Shown in pieces: positions 32,124-40,016 of a stretch of DNA of 64,000 nucleotides; position 1 is the stretch's first letter; each line of letters opens with the position of its first letter. The stretch spans positions 248,001 through 312,000 of the forward strand of contig JBCBSP010000001.1 in NCBI GenBank assembly GCA_039819095.1, given 5' to 3'. This DNA is from JBCBSP01 sp039819095 (GTDB lineage: Bacteria; Pseudomonadota; Alphaproteobacteria; Caulobacterales; Maricaulaceae). A program made the position numbers and the translations under genes. The notes under the pieces are model-generated. The model had not been told where the DNA came from. It searched no databases and saw only the letters and a list, made by a program, of their open reading frames with translations.

Positions 32124-34381
32124 CGGATAGCCCGTTCGAAGGTGCGGGCTTCACCCGCGACACGCTGATCGAAGCGATCAAGCTCGGCGAAGGTCAGTTC
32201 ACCAAACGCGAAATCGCGCGTGCGCTTGGGCTGAAAGGTGATGCGCGCATCGCTCTGAAAGCCGCTCTGAAACAGCTGGAAGAGGACGGCGTGGTCCGGC
32301 GCACCGAACGGCGCGGTTATGTGGTCGCGGGCGGCCTGCCCGGCGTGATGGTGTTGGAAGTCGTCGATCGCGATGTGGACGGGGAAATGCTCTGCCGCCC
32401 GGATCGCGAGGACTTCGACCCGATGCCGGTCATCCGCCTCGCGCCCGGCGCCGGCAAAACCGACAAGCGCGAGCGCGCCGCCGGCATTGGCGACAAGGTT
32501 CTGGCCCGCCTCAGCCGCGAAGAGGACGGGTCCTATCTGGCGCGCATCATCAAGACGCTGGGACGCTCAGCGCACCGCGTGCTGTGCGTCTACCGCTCAG
32601 GCGGACGCGGCGGCGCGCGTCTGGCGCCCGTTGATCGCCGCTCACGCCATGAGCTGATCCCACAGCGAAGCGGCGATATCACCGCCGAAGACGGCGATCT
32701 TGTGCTGGTGCGCCTGGCCTCGGAACGCCGCCACGGGCTGAAGACCGCTATCATCGAAGAAGTGGTGGGTCGGGCCGACAGCCCGCGCGCCGGCTCGGTC
32801 ATCGCGCTCGCCGAGCACGGCGTGCCGCAGGGCTTTAGCGACGCGGAACTGGCCGAGCTCAAAGGGCTAAAGCCTGCGACAATGGGCCAGAGAACCGATC
32901 TGCGAGATCTTCCGCTAATCACGATCGACCCGGCCGATGCGCGCGATCATGACGATGCAGTCTGCGCTCAGCCCGATGATAACGCCGCCAACCCCGGCGG
33001 CTGGATCGTCTGGGTCGCGATCGCCGATGTCGCCGCCTATGTGCGCAGCGGCGGTGCGCTCGACGCCGGCGCGCGCAAGCGAGGCGTCTCGGTTTACCTG
33101 CCTGACCGGGTCGTGCCGATGCTGCCGGAACGCCTGTCGAACGATCTGTGTTCGTTGCGCGAAGGCGAGGAACGCCCCTGCCTCGCGGCTCGCATGGTAT
33201 TCGATCGCAACGGCGCCAAGCGCGGTCATGAATTCGTGCGCGGCTGGATGCGTTCGCCGGCCAAGCTTTCTTATGAAGACGCGCAAGCGGCCATTGATGG
33301 ACGCGGAATCGGGAAAGCCGAAACGCTGAAGAAGGACGTTCTGGAGCCGCTCTGGGCTGCCTACCGAGCGCTGCAGAAAGCCCGCGCGCAACGTGAGCCG
33401 CTGGAGATCGACGCCCCGGAACGCAAAATCCGCATTGGCGAGGACGGGTCGGTGAACGGCGTTGAGACGCGCGAACGGTTTGACGCCCATAAGCTGATCG
33501 AAGAGATGATGATCCAGGCTAATGTCGCCGCAGCGCAGGCGCTGGAAGCGAAGAAGACCCCGCTCATCTACCGCGTCCACGATGAGCCGGGTTCGCAGAA
33601 GATCGACTCGCTGGCGGACTTTCTGCCCACGGTCGGGCTGAAATGGACCAAAGCCGAGCGCCCCACCCCGGCGCGCTTCAACCGATTGCTCAAACAGTCT
33701 GAAGGCTCCGACCACTACGAGACCGTCAATGAAGTCGTTCTGCGCAGCCAGAGCCAGGCGGTCTATGACACCGATAATCTGGGCCATTTCGGACTGAATC
33801 TGGAACGATACGCTCACTTCACCTCGCCGATCCGGCGCTATGCCGACCTGATCGTCCATAGAGCGCTGATCCGGGCCTACGGGCTGGGATCGGATGGTCA
33901 GAGCGACGGGGAGCGCTCCGAACTTGAGCGGATCGCCGAAGAGACCAGTCAGAATGAGCGCCGCGCCATGGCCGCCGAACGCGATGCGACGGACCGCTTC
34001 ATCGCCAGCTGGCTTTCCTCCCGGGTCGGGAGCGAGTTCACGGGCCGGATCACGGGCGTGACCCGCTTTGGAACCTTCGTTCGCTTGCATGAGACGGGCG
34101 CGGACGGGTTGTGTCCGATTTCCAGCCTGGGCGATGAGTATTTCCATCACGACGAACGCGCGCACGCACTCATCGGCGACCGGTCGGGCGGACAATATCG
34201 TCTCGGCATGTCGGTCACGGTCCGGCTGAAGGAAGCCACGCCGGTCACAGGCGGGCTGCTGTTTGAAATGCTGACGCCGCCTGAATCGGCTAGTATGGAG
34301 GCGCGAAAGCGGGCCCGTCGCGGCGGGCGCGGACATTCGCGCTCAAATCAACGCCGACAGCCACGCAAGAGACGGTCCTGA
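32120..34381 (+). CDS. rnr: Ribonuclease R
   Basis: 3-prime to 5-prime exoribonuclease of the RNase II/R family that degrades structured RNA. The 753 residues comprise an N-terminal winged helix (TKREIARALGLKGDARIALKAAL), cold-shock domains, the RNB catalytic core starting TIDPADARDHDDAVCA (metal-binding aspartates) with later SPIRRYADLIVHRAL, and a C-terminal S1 domain (FTGRITGVTRFGTFVRLHETGADG) followed by a basic tail (RKRARRGGRGHSRSNQRRQPRKR). Start is GTG inside the last codons of topA, so the two are translationally coupled. The end overlaps the likely CTG start of the next gene. Confidence 0.96.
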   Translation: MTDSPFEGAGFTRDTLIEAIKLGEGQFTKREIARALGLKGDARIALKAALKQLEEDGVVRRTERRGYVVAGGLPGVMVLEVVDRDVDGEMLCRPDREDFDPMPVIRLAPGAGKTDKRERAAGIGDKVLARLSREEDGSYLARIIKTLGRSAHRVLCVYRSGGRGGARLAPVDRRSRHELIPQRSGDITAEDGDLVLVRLASERRHGLKTAIIEEVVGRADSPRAGSVIALAEHGVPQGFSDAELAELKGLKPATMGQRTDLRDLPLITIDPADARDHDDAVCAQPDDNAANPGGWIVWVAIADVAAYVRSGGALDAGARKRGVSVYLPDRVVPMLPERLSNDLCSLREGEERPCLAARMVFDRNGAKRGHEFVRGWMRSPAKLSYEDAQAAIDGRGIGKAETLKKDVLEPLWAAYRALQKARAQREPLEIDAPERKIRIGEDGSVNGVETRERFDAHKLIEEMMIQANVAAAQALEAKKTPLIYRVHDEPGSQKIDSLADFLPTVGLKWTKAERPTPARFNRLLKQSEGSDHYETVNEVVLRSQSQAVYDTDNLGHFGLNLERYAHFTSPIRRYADLIVHRALIRAYGLGSDGQSDGERSELERIAEETSQNERRAMAAERDATDRFIASWLSSRVGSEFTGRITGVTRFGTFVRLHETGADGLCPISSLGDEYFHHDERAHALIGDRSGGQYRLGMSVTVRLKEATPVTGGLLFEMLTPPESASMEARKRARRGGRGHSRSNQRRQPRKRRS

Positions 34382-35058
34382 CCGCCACGCCCGACACCCG
34401 TTCGCCGACCTTAAGGCCTAAACTCGCCGCTTCGCTGATCCTCACGAGGAAACGCGCCAGCGGTGAGATGGAAGTGCTGCTGGGCCGACGCTCCCAGGGC
34501 CATGTCTTCATGCCGCGCAAATACGTGTTTCCCGGCGGTCGGGTGGATCGCACCGATGGGTTTGCGCCGCTTGCACGCGAACTGCGCGAAGATGTCCAGA
34601 GCGTGATGCGCCGCGTGCTCAGCGAACGCCGGACCCGGGCTGCGGCTGCGGCGGCTCTGCGCGAGACGGCGGAGGAGACCGGGCTCCTGCTCGCTCGGCC
34701 AGCCGCGATTCCGGCCAGACCAGACTCGCCCTGGCGTCCCTTCCAGGAAGCCGGTGTGGCGCCGGACGCTGAACCGCTCAGCCTGGTGGCGCGCGCGATC
34801 ACGCCCACCGGACGGCCCCGGCGCTTCGACGCCTTCTTCTTTCACGCCGATGCCGACCGGCTCTACGGCTCTGTAGAGCCGGTCGAAAGCGCGGAGCTTG
34901 AAGATCTGCGCTGGGCGAGCCTTGCAGAAGCGGACTCGCTCGACATTCCGATCATCACACGCTTCGTTCTTTCAGAATTGCGCGCCCATCTGCGCGGCGG
35001 CGCTCCGGTGCGCTGCGCCAGGGTGACCCGCTCCGGCCCGAAAGTGGACGAGTTATGA
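34378..35058 (+). CDS. Nudix hydrolase, probable CTG start
   Basis: Nudix hydrolase of the type often found next to rnr in Alphaproteobacteria. It shows MPRKYVFPGGRVDRTDG and the Nudix box around ALRETAEETGLLLARPA (RExxEExG present). The first ATG in frame (34468, MEVLLGRRSQGH) would remove the first strand of the fold, whose sequence AASLILTRKR lies just upstream and is in frame. Between the previous stop (34291) and 34468 there is no ATG, GTG or TTG in frame; the only near-start codon in the right place is CTG 34378, which overlaps the rnr stop as CTGA. I therefore give 34378 (226 residues); a conservative call is 34468 (196 residues). Substrate unknown. Confidence 0.8.
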   Translation: MTATPDTRSPTLRPKLAASLILTRKRASGEMEVLLGRRSQGHVFMPRKYVFPGGRVDRTDGFAPLARELREDVQSVMRRVLSERRTRAAAAAALRETAEETGLLLARPAAIPARPDSPWRPFQEAGVAPDAEPLSLVARAITPTGRPRRFDAFFFHADADRLYGSVEPVESAELEDLRWASLAEADSLDIPIITRFVLSELRAHLRGGAPVRCARVTRSGPKVDEL

Positions 35059-35663
35059 GCGCCCGCCCGTTCGACTCCGCAGCCCTGGTGATCGCAGACA
35101 AGCATGCCGCTCGGATCGCGATCGCACGCGGGCCCTCCGGGCTGTATCTGCCTGAAGCGAAAATCGCCGCCACAGCGCATCCGAGTCCAAAGATGCGCCA
35201 GATCAGCGATGGGCGCCTCGGTTCGTCGAAGGCGAAAGCCGCCTGCTTCGCTGACGCAGCTCTGATGGCGGGGTTTGAGCATCTCGGCTGGCTCATCGCT
35301 CGACCGACAGAACCCAGCCCCCAGCATGGATCAACCCGCTCGCTTGACCGGATTCGCCTGCACGGCCTGGAGCCGGGCCGAGGCGATCTGGTGTTTCTTG
35401 GACGTGCACTCAGCCCCGCACACCAGAAGCGCCGCCGGCATGTGCGCGTCTTCGCCGCGCCTTTTGCAGCCGTTTCAAACTCTGTGGTTCGGCCCGCTCG
35501 CGCGCAGTCCGTGGCTTGGTTGACCCCGGCTGAGGCGAGCGAAGAGTTGGACGACGATCTGCTGGGGCCGCTGGCCGCACGGGCGCTCGACGCGTTCAGC
35601 GCGCGCTTCAAACCGCATCTGGTTTCCTTCCGTGCAGGTCGGCGGCTTGTCCGTGCGCTCTAG
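35055..35663 (+). CDS. Nudix-like hypothetical protein without Nudix box
   Basis: 202 residues, overlapping the preceding Nudix gene by four bases. The first half (FDSAALVIADKHAARIAIARG) and second half (GRGDLVFLGRALSPAHQKRRRHVRVFAAPF ... SVAWLTPAEASEELDDD) resemble the strands flanking the Nudix box in its neighbour (RRFDAFFFHAD ... LRWASLAEAD), but the GX5EX7REXXEEXG box itself is missing. It may be a degenerate Nudix domain acting as a partner of the upstream enzyme. I do not recognise a named family; the relationship is read by eye and needs a profile search. The MFS gene follows 6 bases later. Confidence 0.75.
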   Translation: MSARPFDSAALVIADKHAARIAIARGPSGLYLPEAKIAATAHPSPKMRQISDGRLGSSKAKAACFADAALMAGFEHLGWLIARPTEPSPQHGSTRSLDRIRLHGLEPGRGDLVFLGRALSPAHQKRRRHVRVFAAPFAAVSNSVVRPARAQSVAWLTPAEASEELDDDLLGPLAARALDAFSARFKPHLVSFRAGRRLVRAL

Positions 35664-35669
35664 CACGCC

Positions 35670-36842
35670 ATGACCGCCACGCACGGCCAGCCCGGCGCAG
35701 AGGCGCGAACCCACTCCCTTGCCGCCGCCATGCTGTGTGCGGCTCTGGCCGGGTGCGGGTTCGGACTTTTGATGCCGCTGGTCTCACTGAATCTGGAGGC
35801 GATGACCGGTTCGGCCGCCATCGCAGGCGGGAACGCGGCCATGGCCGCGCTATCCACCATTATTCTGACGCCATTCGCCCCCGGTCTGCTGGCGGCGATG
35901 AGACCGCGCCTCGCGATCATCCTGGCCCTGATCATCACAGGGCTCGGCATCGCCCTCTTCCCCTTTATCGCCGACGTCACCGCCTGGTTCATCCTGCGTT
36001 TTCTCGTCGGGGTCAGCATGACCTTCGTCTTCGTCGCGAGCGAAACCTGGATCAACCAGCTCGCCAAACCGGAGCGGCGCGCCAGCCTCTTGGCGGTTTA
36101 TGCGACTGTGCTCGCCGGCGGGTTCGGACTCGGCGGGGTGCTGGTCGCGCTGCTGGGCGCCTCCGGTTTCGCCCCCTGGCTCGTCGGCGCTGGGATTTTC
36201 CTGCTGGGCGCCGTGCCCATCATCGCGTTGCGCGGGCCGGAGCTCGAAGCGCCTCTAGCGGCAGAGGCGCGCCCCTCAGCGCTGTTCAGCGCAGCGCGGA
36301 TCGCGCCCCTTGCCATGCTCGCCGGCTTTATATTCGGGGCGCTGGAGACCTCCTCCTTCGCCCTCTTCCCGGTCTACGCTGAACGGCTCGGCTTCCCGAT
36401 CGTCCTGATCGGCCTTCTGACAACAGCGGGCGCGTTGGGCGCCATCGGGCTTCAGGTGCCGATCGGCATGATCGCCGACCGGGTCGGGCGCCGTCGCATC
36501 CTGTTTCTGGTCGCCCTGGCGAGCACGCTTGCGCCGCTGGGCATTCTCGCCTCGGGCGCTTCAGCCCCCCCGGTCTTCGTGCTGACCTTCTTCTATGTCG
36601 GCTGCGCGAGTGCGTTTTACACGCTGGGTCTGGCGCTGGTCGGCGAGCGTTTCACCGGCGGGTCCATGGCCGCCGCGAATGCGGCGTTCATCCTGGCCTA
36701 TGGCGCGGGATCGCTCGTCGGCCCCCTGAGCGGGGGCGCTGCGATGGATATATGGAGCCCGTTCGGGCTCATGCCGGCGTTGAGCGCGCTGGCGTTGATC
36801 TATGTCCTTCTGTCAGCGCTCTCCAGCGCGCGCGGGCGGTGA
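35670..36842 (+). CDS. Major facilitator superfamily transporter
   Basis: 390-residue inner-membrane protein with twelve predicted membrane segments and the two-fold MFS pattern. The loop 8-9 motif GMIADRVGRRRILF is clear. Helices include LCAALAGCGFGLLMPLVSLNL, FVFVASETWINQLA (helix 4-5 with the E-W motif of the YcaD-like/UMF group) and ANAAFILAYGAGSLVGPLSGGAAMD. The ETWIN motif suggests the drug/sugar-like YcaD subgroup, but substrate cannot be named. It is last in the apparent pyrB to MFS run of plus-strand genes; rpmG downstream has its own promoter. Confidence 0.85.
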   Translation: MTATHGQPGAEARTHSLAAAMLCAALAGCGFGLLMPLVSLNLEAMTGSAAIAGGNAAMAALSTIILTPFAPGLLAAMRPRLAIILALIITGLGIALFPFIADVTAWFILRFLVGVSMTFVFVASETWINQLAKPERRASLLAVYATVLAGGFGLGGVLVALLGASGFAPWLVGAGIFLLGAVPIIALRGPELEAPLAAEARPSALFSAARIAPLAMLAGFIFGALETSSFALFPVYAERLGFPIVLIGLLTTAGALGAIGLQVPIGMIADRVGRRRILFLVALASTLAPLGILASGASAPPVFVLTFFYVGCASAFYTLGLALVGERFTGGSMAAANAAFILAYGAGSLVGPLSGGAAMDIWSPFGLMPALSALALIYVLLSALSSARGR

Positions 36843-36867
36843 CCGTGCGATTGGCGCAGCGCCTTGC

Positions 36868-36895
36868 TTGACAGGCGTCGCGGCGTGCGTATGTT
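36868..36895 (+). promoter_or_regulatory. Sigma-70-type promoter of rpmG
   Basis: TTGACA (36868-36873, a perfect -35) and TATGTT (36890-36895) are spaced by 16 bases. They lie in the 110-base gap after the MFS gene, 57 bases before the rpmG ATG, as expected for a strongly expressed ribosomal protein gene. Confidence 0.8.
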
Positions 36896-36952
36896 CGCGC
36901 GCTCGCAGCGCTGGAACCGTTCCGGCGCGCTACGTCTTTATGGGTGCGCGAC

Positions 36953-37120
36953 ATGGCGAAACCGAACAGCATCAAGATTCGCCTGAACTCCACGGCGGGC
37001 ACGGGTTATTTCTACGTGACGAAGAAAAACGCCCGCACCATGACCGAAAAGCTCGTGCTGAAAAAGTACGACCCGGTTGCGCGCAAGCATGTCGAGTTCA
37101 AGGAAGGCAAGATCAAGTAA
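36953..37120 (+). CDS. rpmG: 50S ribosomal protein L33
   Basis: 55-residue ribosomal protein of the large subunit. The translation MAKPNSIKIRLNSTAGTGYF continues with YVTKKNARTMTEKL and ends EFKEGKIK, the alphaproteobacterial L33 form. The zinc-binding cysteine pairs of the Zn-type L33 are absent, so it is the zinc-independent type. It has its own strong promoter and a terminator that overlaps the end of pleD. Confidence 0.97.
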   Translation: MAKPNSIKIRLNSTAGTGYFYVTKKNARTMTEKLVLKKYDPVARKHVEFKEGKIK

Positions 37121-37172
37121 GCCCGTTGCGCCGGCCACGGCGCGCGATTGATCCTGTTGAAATCTGGAGAGA

Positions 37173-37200
37173 GGTCGCGGTTTACGCGGCCTTTTTCTTT
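37173..37200 (+). terminator. rpmG terminator embedded in the 3-prime end of pleD
   Basis: GGTCGCG (37173-37179) pairs with CGCGGCC (37185-37191, one G-U pair) around GTTTA, followed by TTTTTCTTT (37192-37200). On the other strand the T-tract and half of the stem encode the lysine-alanine end of PleD (KKKAA and stop), so the two functions share the same bases. Confidence 0.85.
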
Positions 37201-38540
37201 GCCACCGCCACCTTGTTGCGCCCGGCGGCCTTGGCCTCGTAGAGCGCCGCATCGGCCCGCGCCAGAAGGCTTTCCGGCGAATCACCCGCCACCGCCTGCG
37301 CGCAGCCGGCGCTCACCGTGACGCCAAGCGCATCAGCCTGAGCCACTGTGAACGGTGCGGTCGCAATTGCGGCGCGAACGCGTTCAGCGCTTCGCGCGGC
37401 TTCATCCAGATGCGCGCCGGTGAGCAGAACGAGGAACTCCTCACCGCCATAACGGCCCGCCACATCCACAGCCCGCAAGGCGCGGCCCATGCGCGTTGCA
37501 AAACCCTTCAGCACGTCATCGCCAGCCTGATGACCGTACGTGTCATTGATTCGCTTAAAGTGGTCGATATCGAACAGGACCAGACTGAAAGCTTCACCGC
37601 TCAGCTCCACGCCTTCCAGGGCGGAGCGAAGCCGTGAATTGAGATAGCGCCGGTTATGCAGCCCGGTGAGCTGATCGGTCACCGCCATCTCCAGGCTTTC
37701 TTCCAGCCGGTCGCGAAGCCGGTCCGTATAACGCTTGCGTTTCAGCTGGGTCATGGCGCGCGCGGCCAGCTCGCCGGAATCAACCGGTCGGGCCACCACA
37801 TCGCTCACGCCGATATCCAGTGCGCGAACCATCGCCGCCGGAGTGTCCGGATCAACAATGCCAAGGATGGGCGTGTGACGGGTATCCGCCTCGGCGCGCA
37901 AACGCGCACACACGCGCAAGCCGTCAAAGCGCGGCGATGACAAGTCCACAATGATGAGCTCAGCACGCTGGGCCTTGGTCATGACCGTGCGCGGATCGCT
38001 GGCGCCTTCACAGCTGAAGCGCGCCGGCAGTCGCGCTGCAAGACGCTCGGCCTGGACATCATCAGGCGCCACAACGAGAACATGGCCGCCCGCAGGAGCG
38101 GCCTCGACGGCGTTCTCAGCCTCAATGGCCGGACGCGCATCCTCGCGCAGACGCAACTCGTCCATTACCAGCTTCAGCCGCAGCAACGAGCGCACGCGGG
38201 CAAACAGGGCGATATCGTTAACCGGCTTGGTCAGAAAATCATCGGCGCCGGCTTCCAGTCCGCGGACCCGGTCTTCGCGCTGATCGAGCGCGGTGACCAT
38301 CACCACAGGGATGTGCCGCGTCTTCGGATCGTCCTTCAGACGCCGGCAAGTCTCAAACCCGTCAATGCCCGGCATCATCACATCAAGAAGGATGACGTCA
38401 GGCGATTCCGCGCGAGCAACATCCAAGCATGCTGTGCCGGAATCGGCCTGCAGGACGTCAAAATACTCAGCCGAAAGCCGCGCCTCCAGCAGGCGACGGT
38501 TGGATTCGATGTCATCGACGACAAGAATGCGGCCACTCAT
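37182..38540 (-). CDS. pleD: Response regulator/diguanylate cyclase PleD
   Basis: Makes cyclic di-GMP, driving the swarmer-to-stalked transition in Caulobacter-type cells. The 452 residues hold a first receiver (phosphoacceptor in VILLDVMMPGIDG, about Asp53), a second degenerate receiver (about 150-270, LIIVDLSSPRFDG), and a GGDEF domain with LTGLHNRRYLNSRL, FDIDHFKRINDTYGHQAGDDVL and active site GGEEF (about 368). The product-inhibition I-site RAVD lies five residues before GGEEF. All these match Caulobacter PleD. It is 9 bases downstream of divK, and together they form the known divK-pleD operon. Its last codons include the rpmG terminator. Confidence 0.96.
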   Translation of the reverse strand: MSGRILVVDDIESNRRLLEARLSAEYFDVLQADSGTACLDVARAESPDVILLDVMMPGIDGFETCRRLKDDPKTRHIPVVMVTALDQREDRVRGLEAGADDFLTKPVNDIALFARVRSLLRLKLVMDELRLREDARPAIEAENAVEAAPAGGHVLVVAPDDVQAERLAARLPARFSCEGASDPRTVMTKAQRAELIIVDLSSPRFDGLRVCARLRAEADTRHTPILGIVDPDTPAAMVRALDIGVSDVVARPVDSGELAARAMTQLKRKRYTDRLRDRLEESLEMAVTDQLTGLHNRRYLNSRLRSALEGVELSGEAFSLVLFDIDHFKRINDTYGHQAGDDVLKGFATRMGRALRAVDVAGRYGGEEFLVLLTGAHLDEAARSAERVRAAIATAPFTVAQADALGVTVSAGCAQAVAGDSPESLLARADAALYEAKAAGRNKVAVAKKKAA

Positions 38541-38549
38541 GGCGCGCCC

Positions 38550-38915
38550 CTAATCCAGAAACTTCCGGACCGTCTGGATAAAGGTGGAAACCGTGATCGG
38601 TTTCGACAGATAAGCCTCGCAACCGCCTGCGCGGATACGCTCCTCATCACCTTTCATCGCAAAGGCGGTCACGGCAACAACTGGAATCTCAGAGAGTTCC
38701 TCGTCGTTCTTGATCCACTTTGTCACGTCCAGACCGGACACTTCCGGCAGCTGGATATCCATCAGGATGAGATCGGGCTTGTGCTCGCGCGCAAGATCGA
38801 GGGCCTTCATGCCTTCGCGCGTCTGCAGGGTTTCGTACCCGTGGGCTTCGAGCAGATCATGAAACAACTTCATGTTCAGCTCGTTATCCTCAACGATCAG
38901 TACTTTTTTGGACAT
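38550..38915 (-). CDS. divK: Cell-cycle response regulator DivK
   Basis: 121-residue single-domain receiver that, when phosphorylated by PleC/DivJ-type kinases, controls the CckA-CtrA pathway at the cell poles. MSKKVLIVEDNELNMKLFHD provides the acidic pocket, LILMDIQLPEVSGLDV the phosphoacceptor Asp53, VVAVTAFAM the conserved Thr, and AYLSKPI the Lys. Near-identity of these segments to Caulobacter DivK makes the assignment firm. I chose ATG 38915; an in-frame start four codons upstream is less typical. Transcribed with pleD. The 195-base gap upstream (to the ROK gene at 39111) shows no other gene, and I could not find a clear CtrA box in it. Confidence 0.96.
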   Translation of the reverse strand: MSKKVLIVEDNELNMKLFHDLLEAHGYETLQTREGMKALDLAREHKPDLILMDIQLPEVSGLDVTKWIKNDEELSEIPVVAVTAFAMKGDEERIRAGGCEAYLSKPITVSTFIQTVRKFLD

Positions 38916-39110
38916 GACCTGCAGCATGACGAGCGCGTTTCCCCGTTGCTTCGCCTATTGGCGTAAGCTCTTGACCATCCACGCTCAGTAAAACCGATCT
39001 TCCTTAATCAACGGTGAGTCTCCACCCAAAACGGGTTCATTCAGGTTTCACAGCCGCCCGGAACAAGATAAGAACCTATCGCCAGAAGCCCGAACTGCAA
39101 AGGATAAATC

Positions 39111-40013
39111 GTGGTGCGCGCCGGCCTGGACATCGGAGGAACAAAGATTGAAGCCGCCGCTCTGGATGCCGGCGGACAGGTGCGCGCACGCCTGCGAATA
39201 CCAACGCCGGACAGCTATCACGGCATGCTAAACGCGATCGAACCGCTGCTCGCACGATTACAGGGGCAGTGCGGATCGCTCGCGCCAGGGCTTGGCGTCG
39301 GTCACCCCGGCTCGATCAATCCGCAAACCGGGCGGGTGCGCAATGCGAACTCTGAACGGCTGAATGGCGAGCGCTTGCAGGCGGACCTGCAAGGCGTTCT
39401 GAACCGTCCCGTGCGCTGTGCGAACGATGCGGACTGTTTCGCCCTGTCCGAGGCGCGTGACGGCGCCGGCGCTGGCGCGCGCAGCGTGTTCGGGGTGATT
39501 CTCGGCACAGGCGTTGGCGGCGGCATCGTCATCGACGGCGCGGTGTGGTCAGGCTCAAGCGGCATTGCAGGCGAATGGGGCCATACGCCCCTGCCCGCTG
39601 CGAGCGAGGCGGAACGCTTAGCGCCACAATGCTGGTGCGGACGGCGCGGCTGTATCGAGGCCTGGTGCTCCGGTCCGGCCCTGAGCGCGGATCACCATCG
39701 TCGATCGCGCGAGGTCCTCAGCCCGGAGGAACTGGCTGTACGCGCCGCTGAGGGCGATGAAGCTGCGACCGCCTCATTGGATCATCACGCCGACCGGGTC
39801 GCGCGCGGGCTTGGCGTCATCGTCAACGTGCTGGACCCGGAGCGGGTCGTTCTGGGCGGCGGGCTGTCCAACCTGCCGGGTCTGGCCGAGCGGATCGAAG
39901 CCCGGCTCGCTGCGCATGTCTTCTCAGACGCACCGGCGGCGCGCGTTCGGATCAATGAGCATGGCGATTCCTCCGGCGTTCGCGGCGCCGCCTGGCTCTG
40001 GCCGGAGCCCTGA
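39111..40013 (+). CDS. ROK-family sugar kinase (fructokinase/N-acetylglucosamine kinase type)
   Basis: 300-residue sugar kinase. It shows the ATP phosphate motif AGLDIGGTKIEAAALD, the sugar-binding NDADCFALSEA (catalytic Asp), GTGVGGGIVIDGAVWSGSSGIAGEWGH with the ROK glutamate-histidine, and the zinc-binding CWCGRRGCIEAWCSG. N-acetylglucosamine kinase (NagK) or fructokinase are both possible; the EWGHTPL segment and neighbours do not decide. Start is GTG 39111 (a second GTG follows), with AAAGGA upstream. It is followed closely (3 bases) by dinB. Confidence 0.9.
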   Translation: MVRAGLDIGGTKIEAAALDAGGQVRARLRIPTPDSYHGMLNAIEPLLARLQGQCGSLAPGLGVGHPGSINPQTGRVRNANSERLNGERLQADLQGVLNRPVRCANDADCFALSEARDGAGAGARSVFGVILGTGVGGGIVIDGAVWSGSSGIAGEWGHTPLPAASEAERLAPQCWCGRRGCIEAWCSGPALSADHHRRSREVLSPEELAVRAAEGDEAATASLDHHADRVARGLGVIVNVLDPERVVLGGGLSNLPGLAERIEARLAAHVFSDAPAARVRINEHGDSSGVRGAAWLWPEP

Positions 40014-40016
40014 TCC

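Noticed and set aside
32915..34336. 473-codon open frame on the minus strand opposite rnr
   Set aside because: Antisense of the RNase R catalytic core; no recognisable domain.
38916..39110. CtrA binding site (TTAA-N7-TTAA) upstream of divK
   Set aside because: Single TTAA half-sites occur, but I found no correctly spaced pair, so I do not report one.
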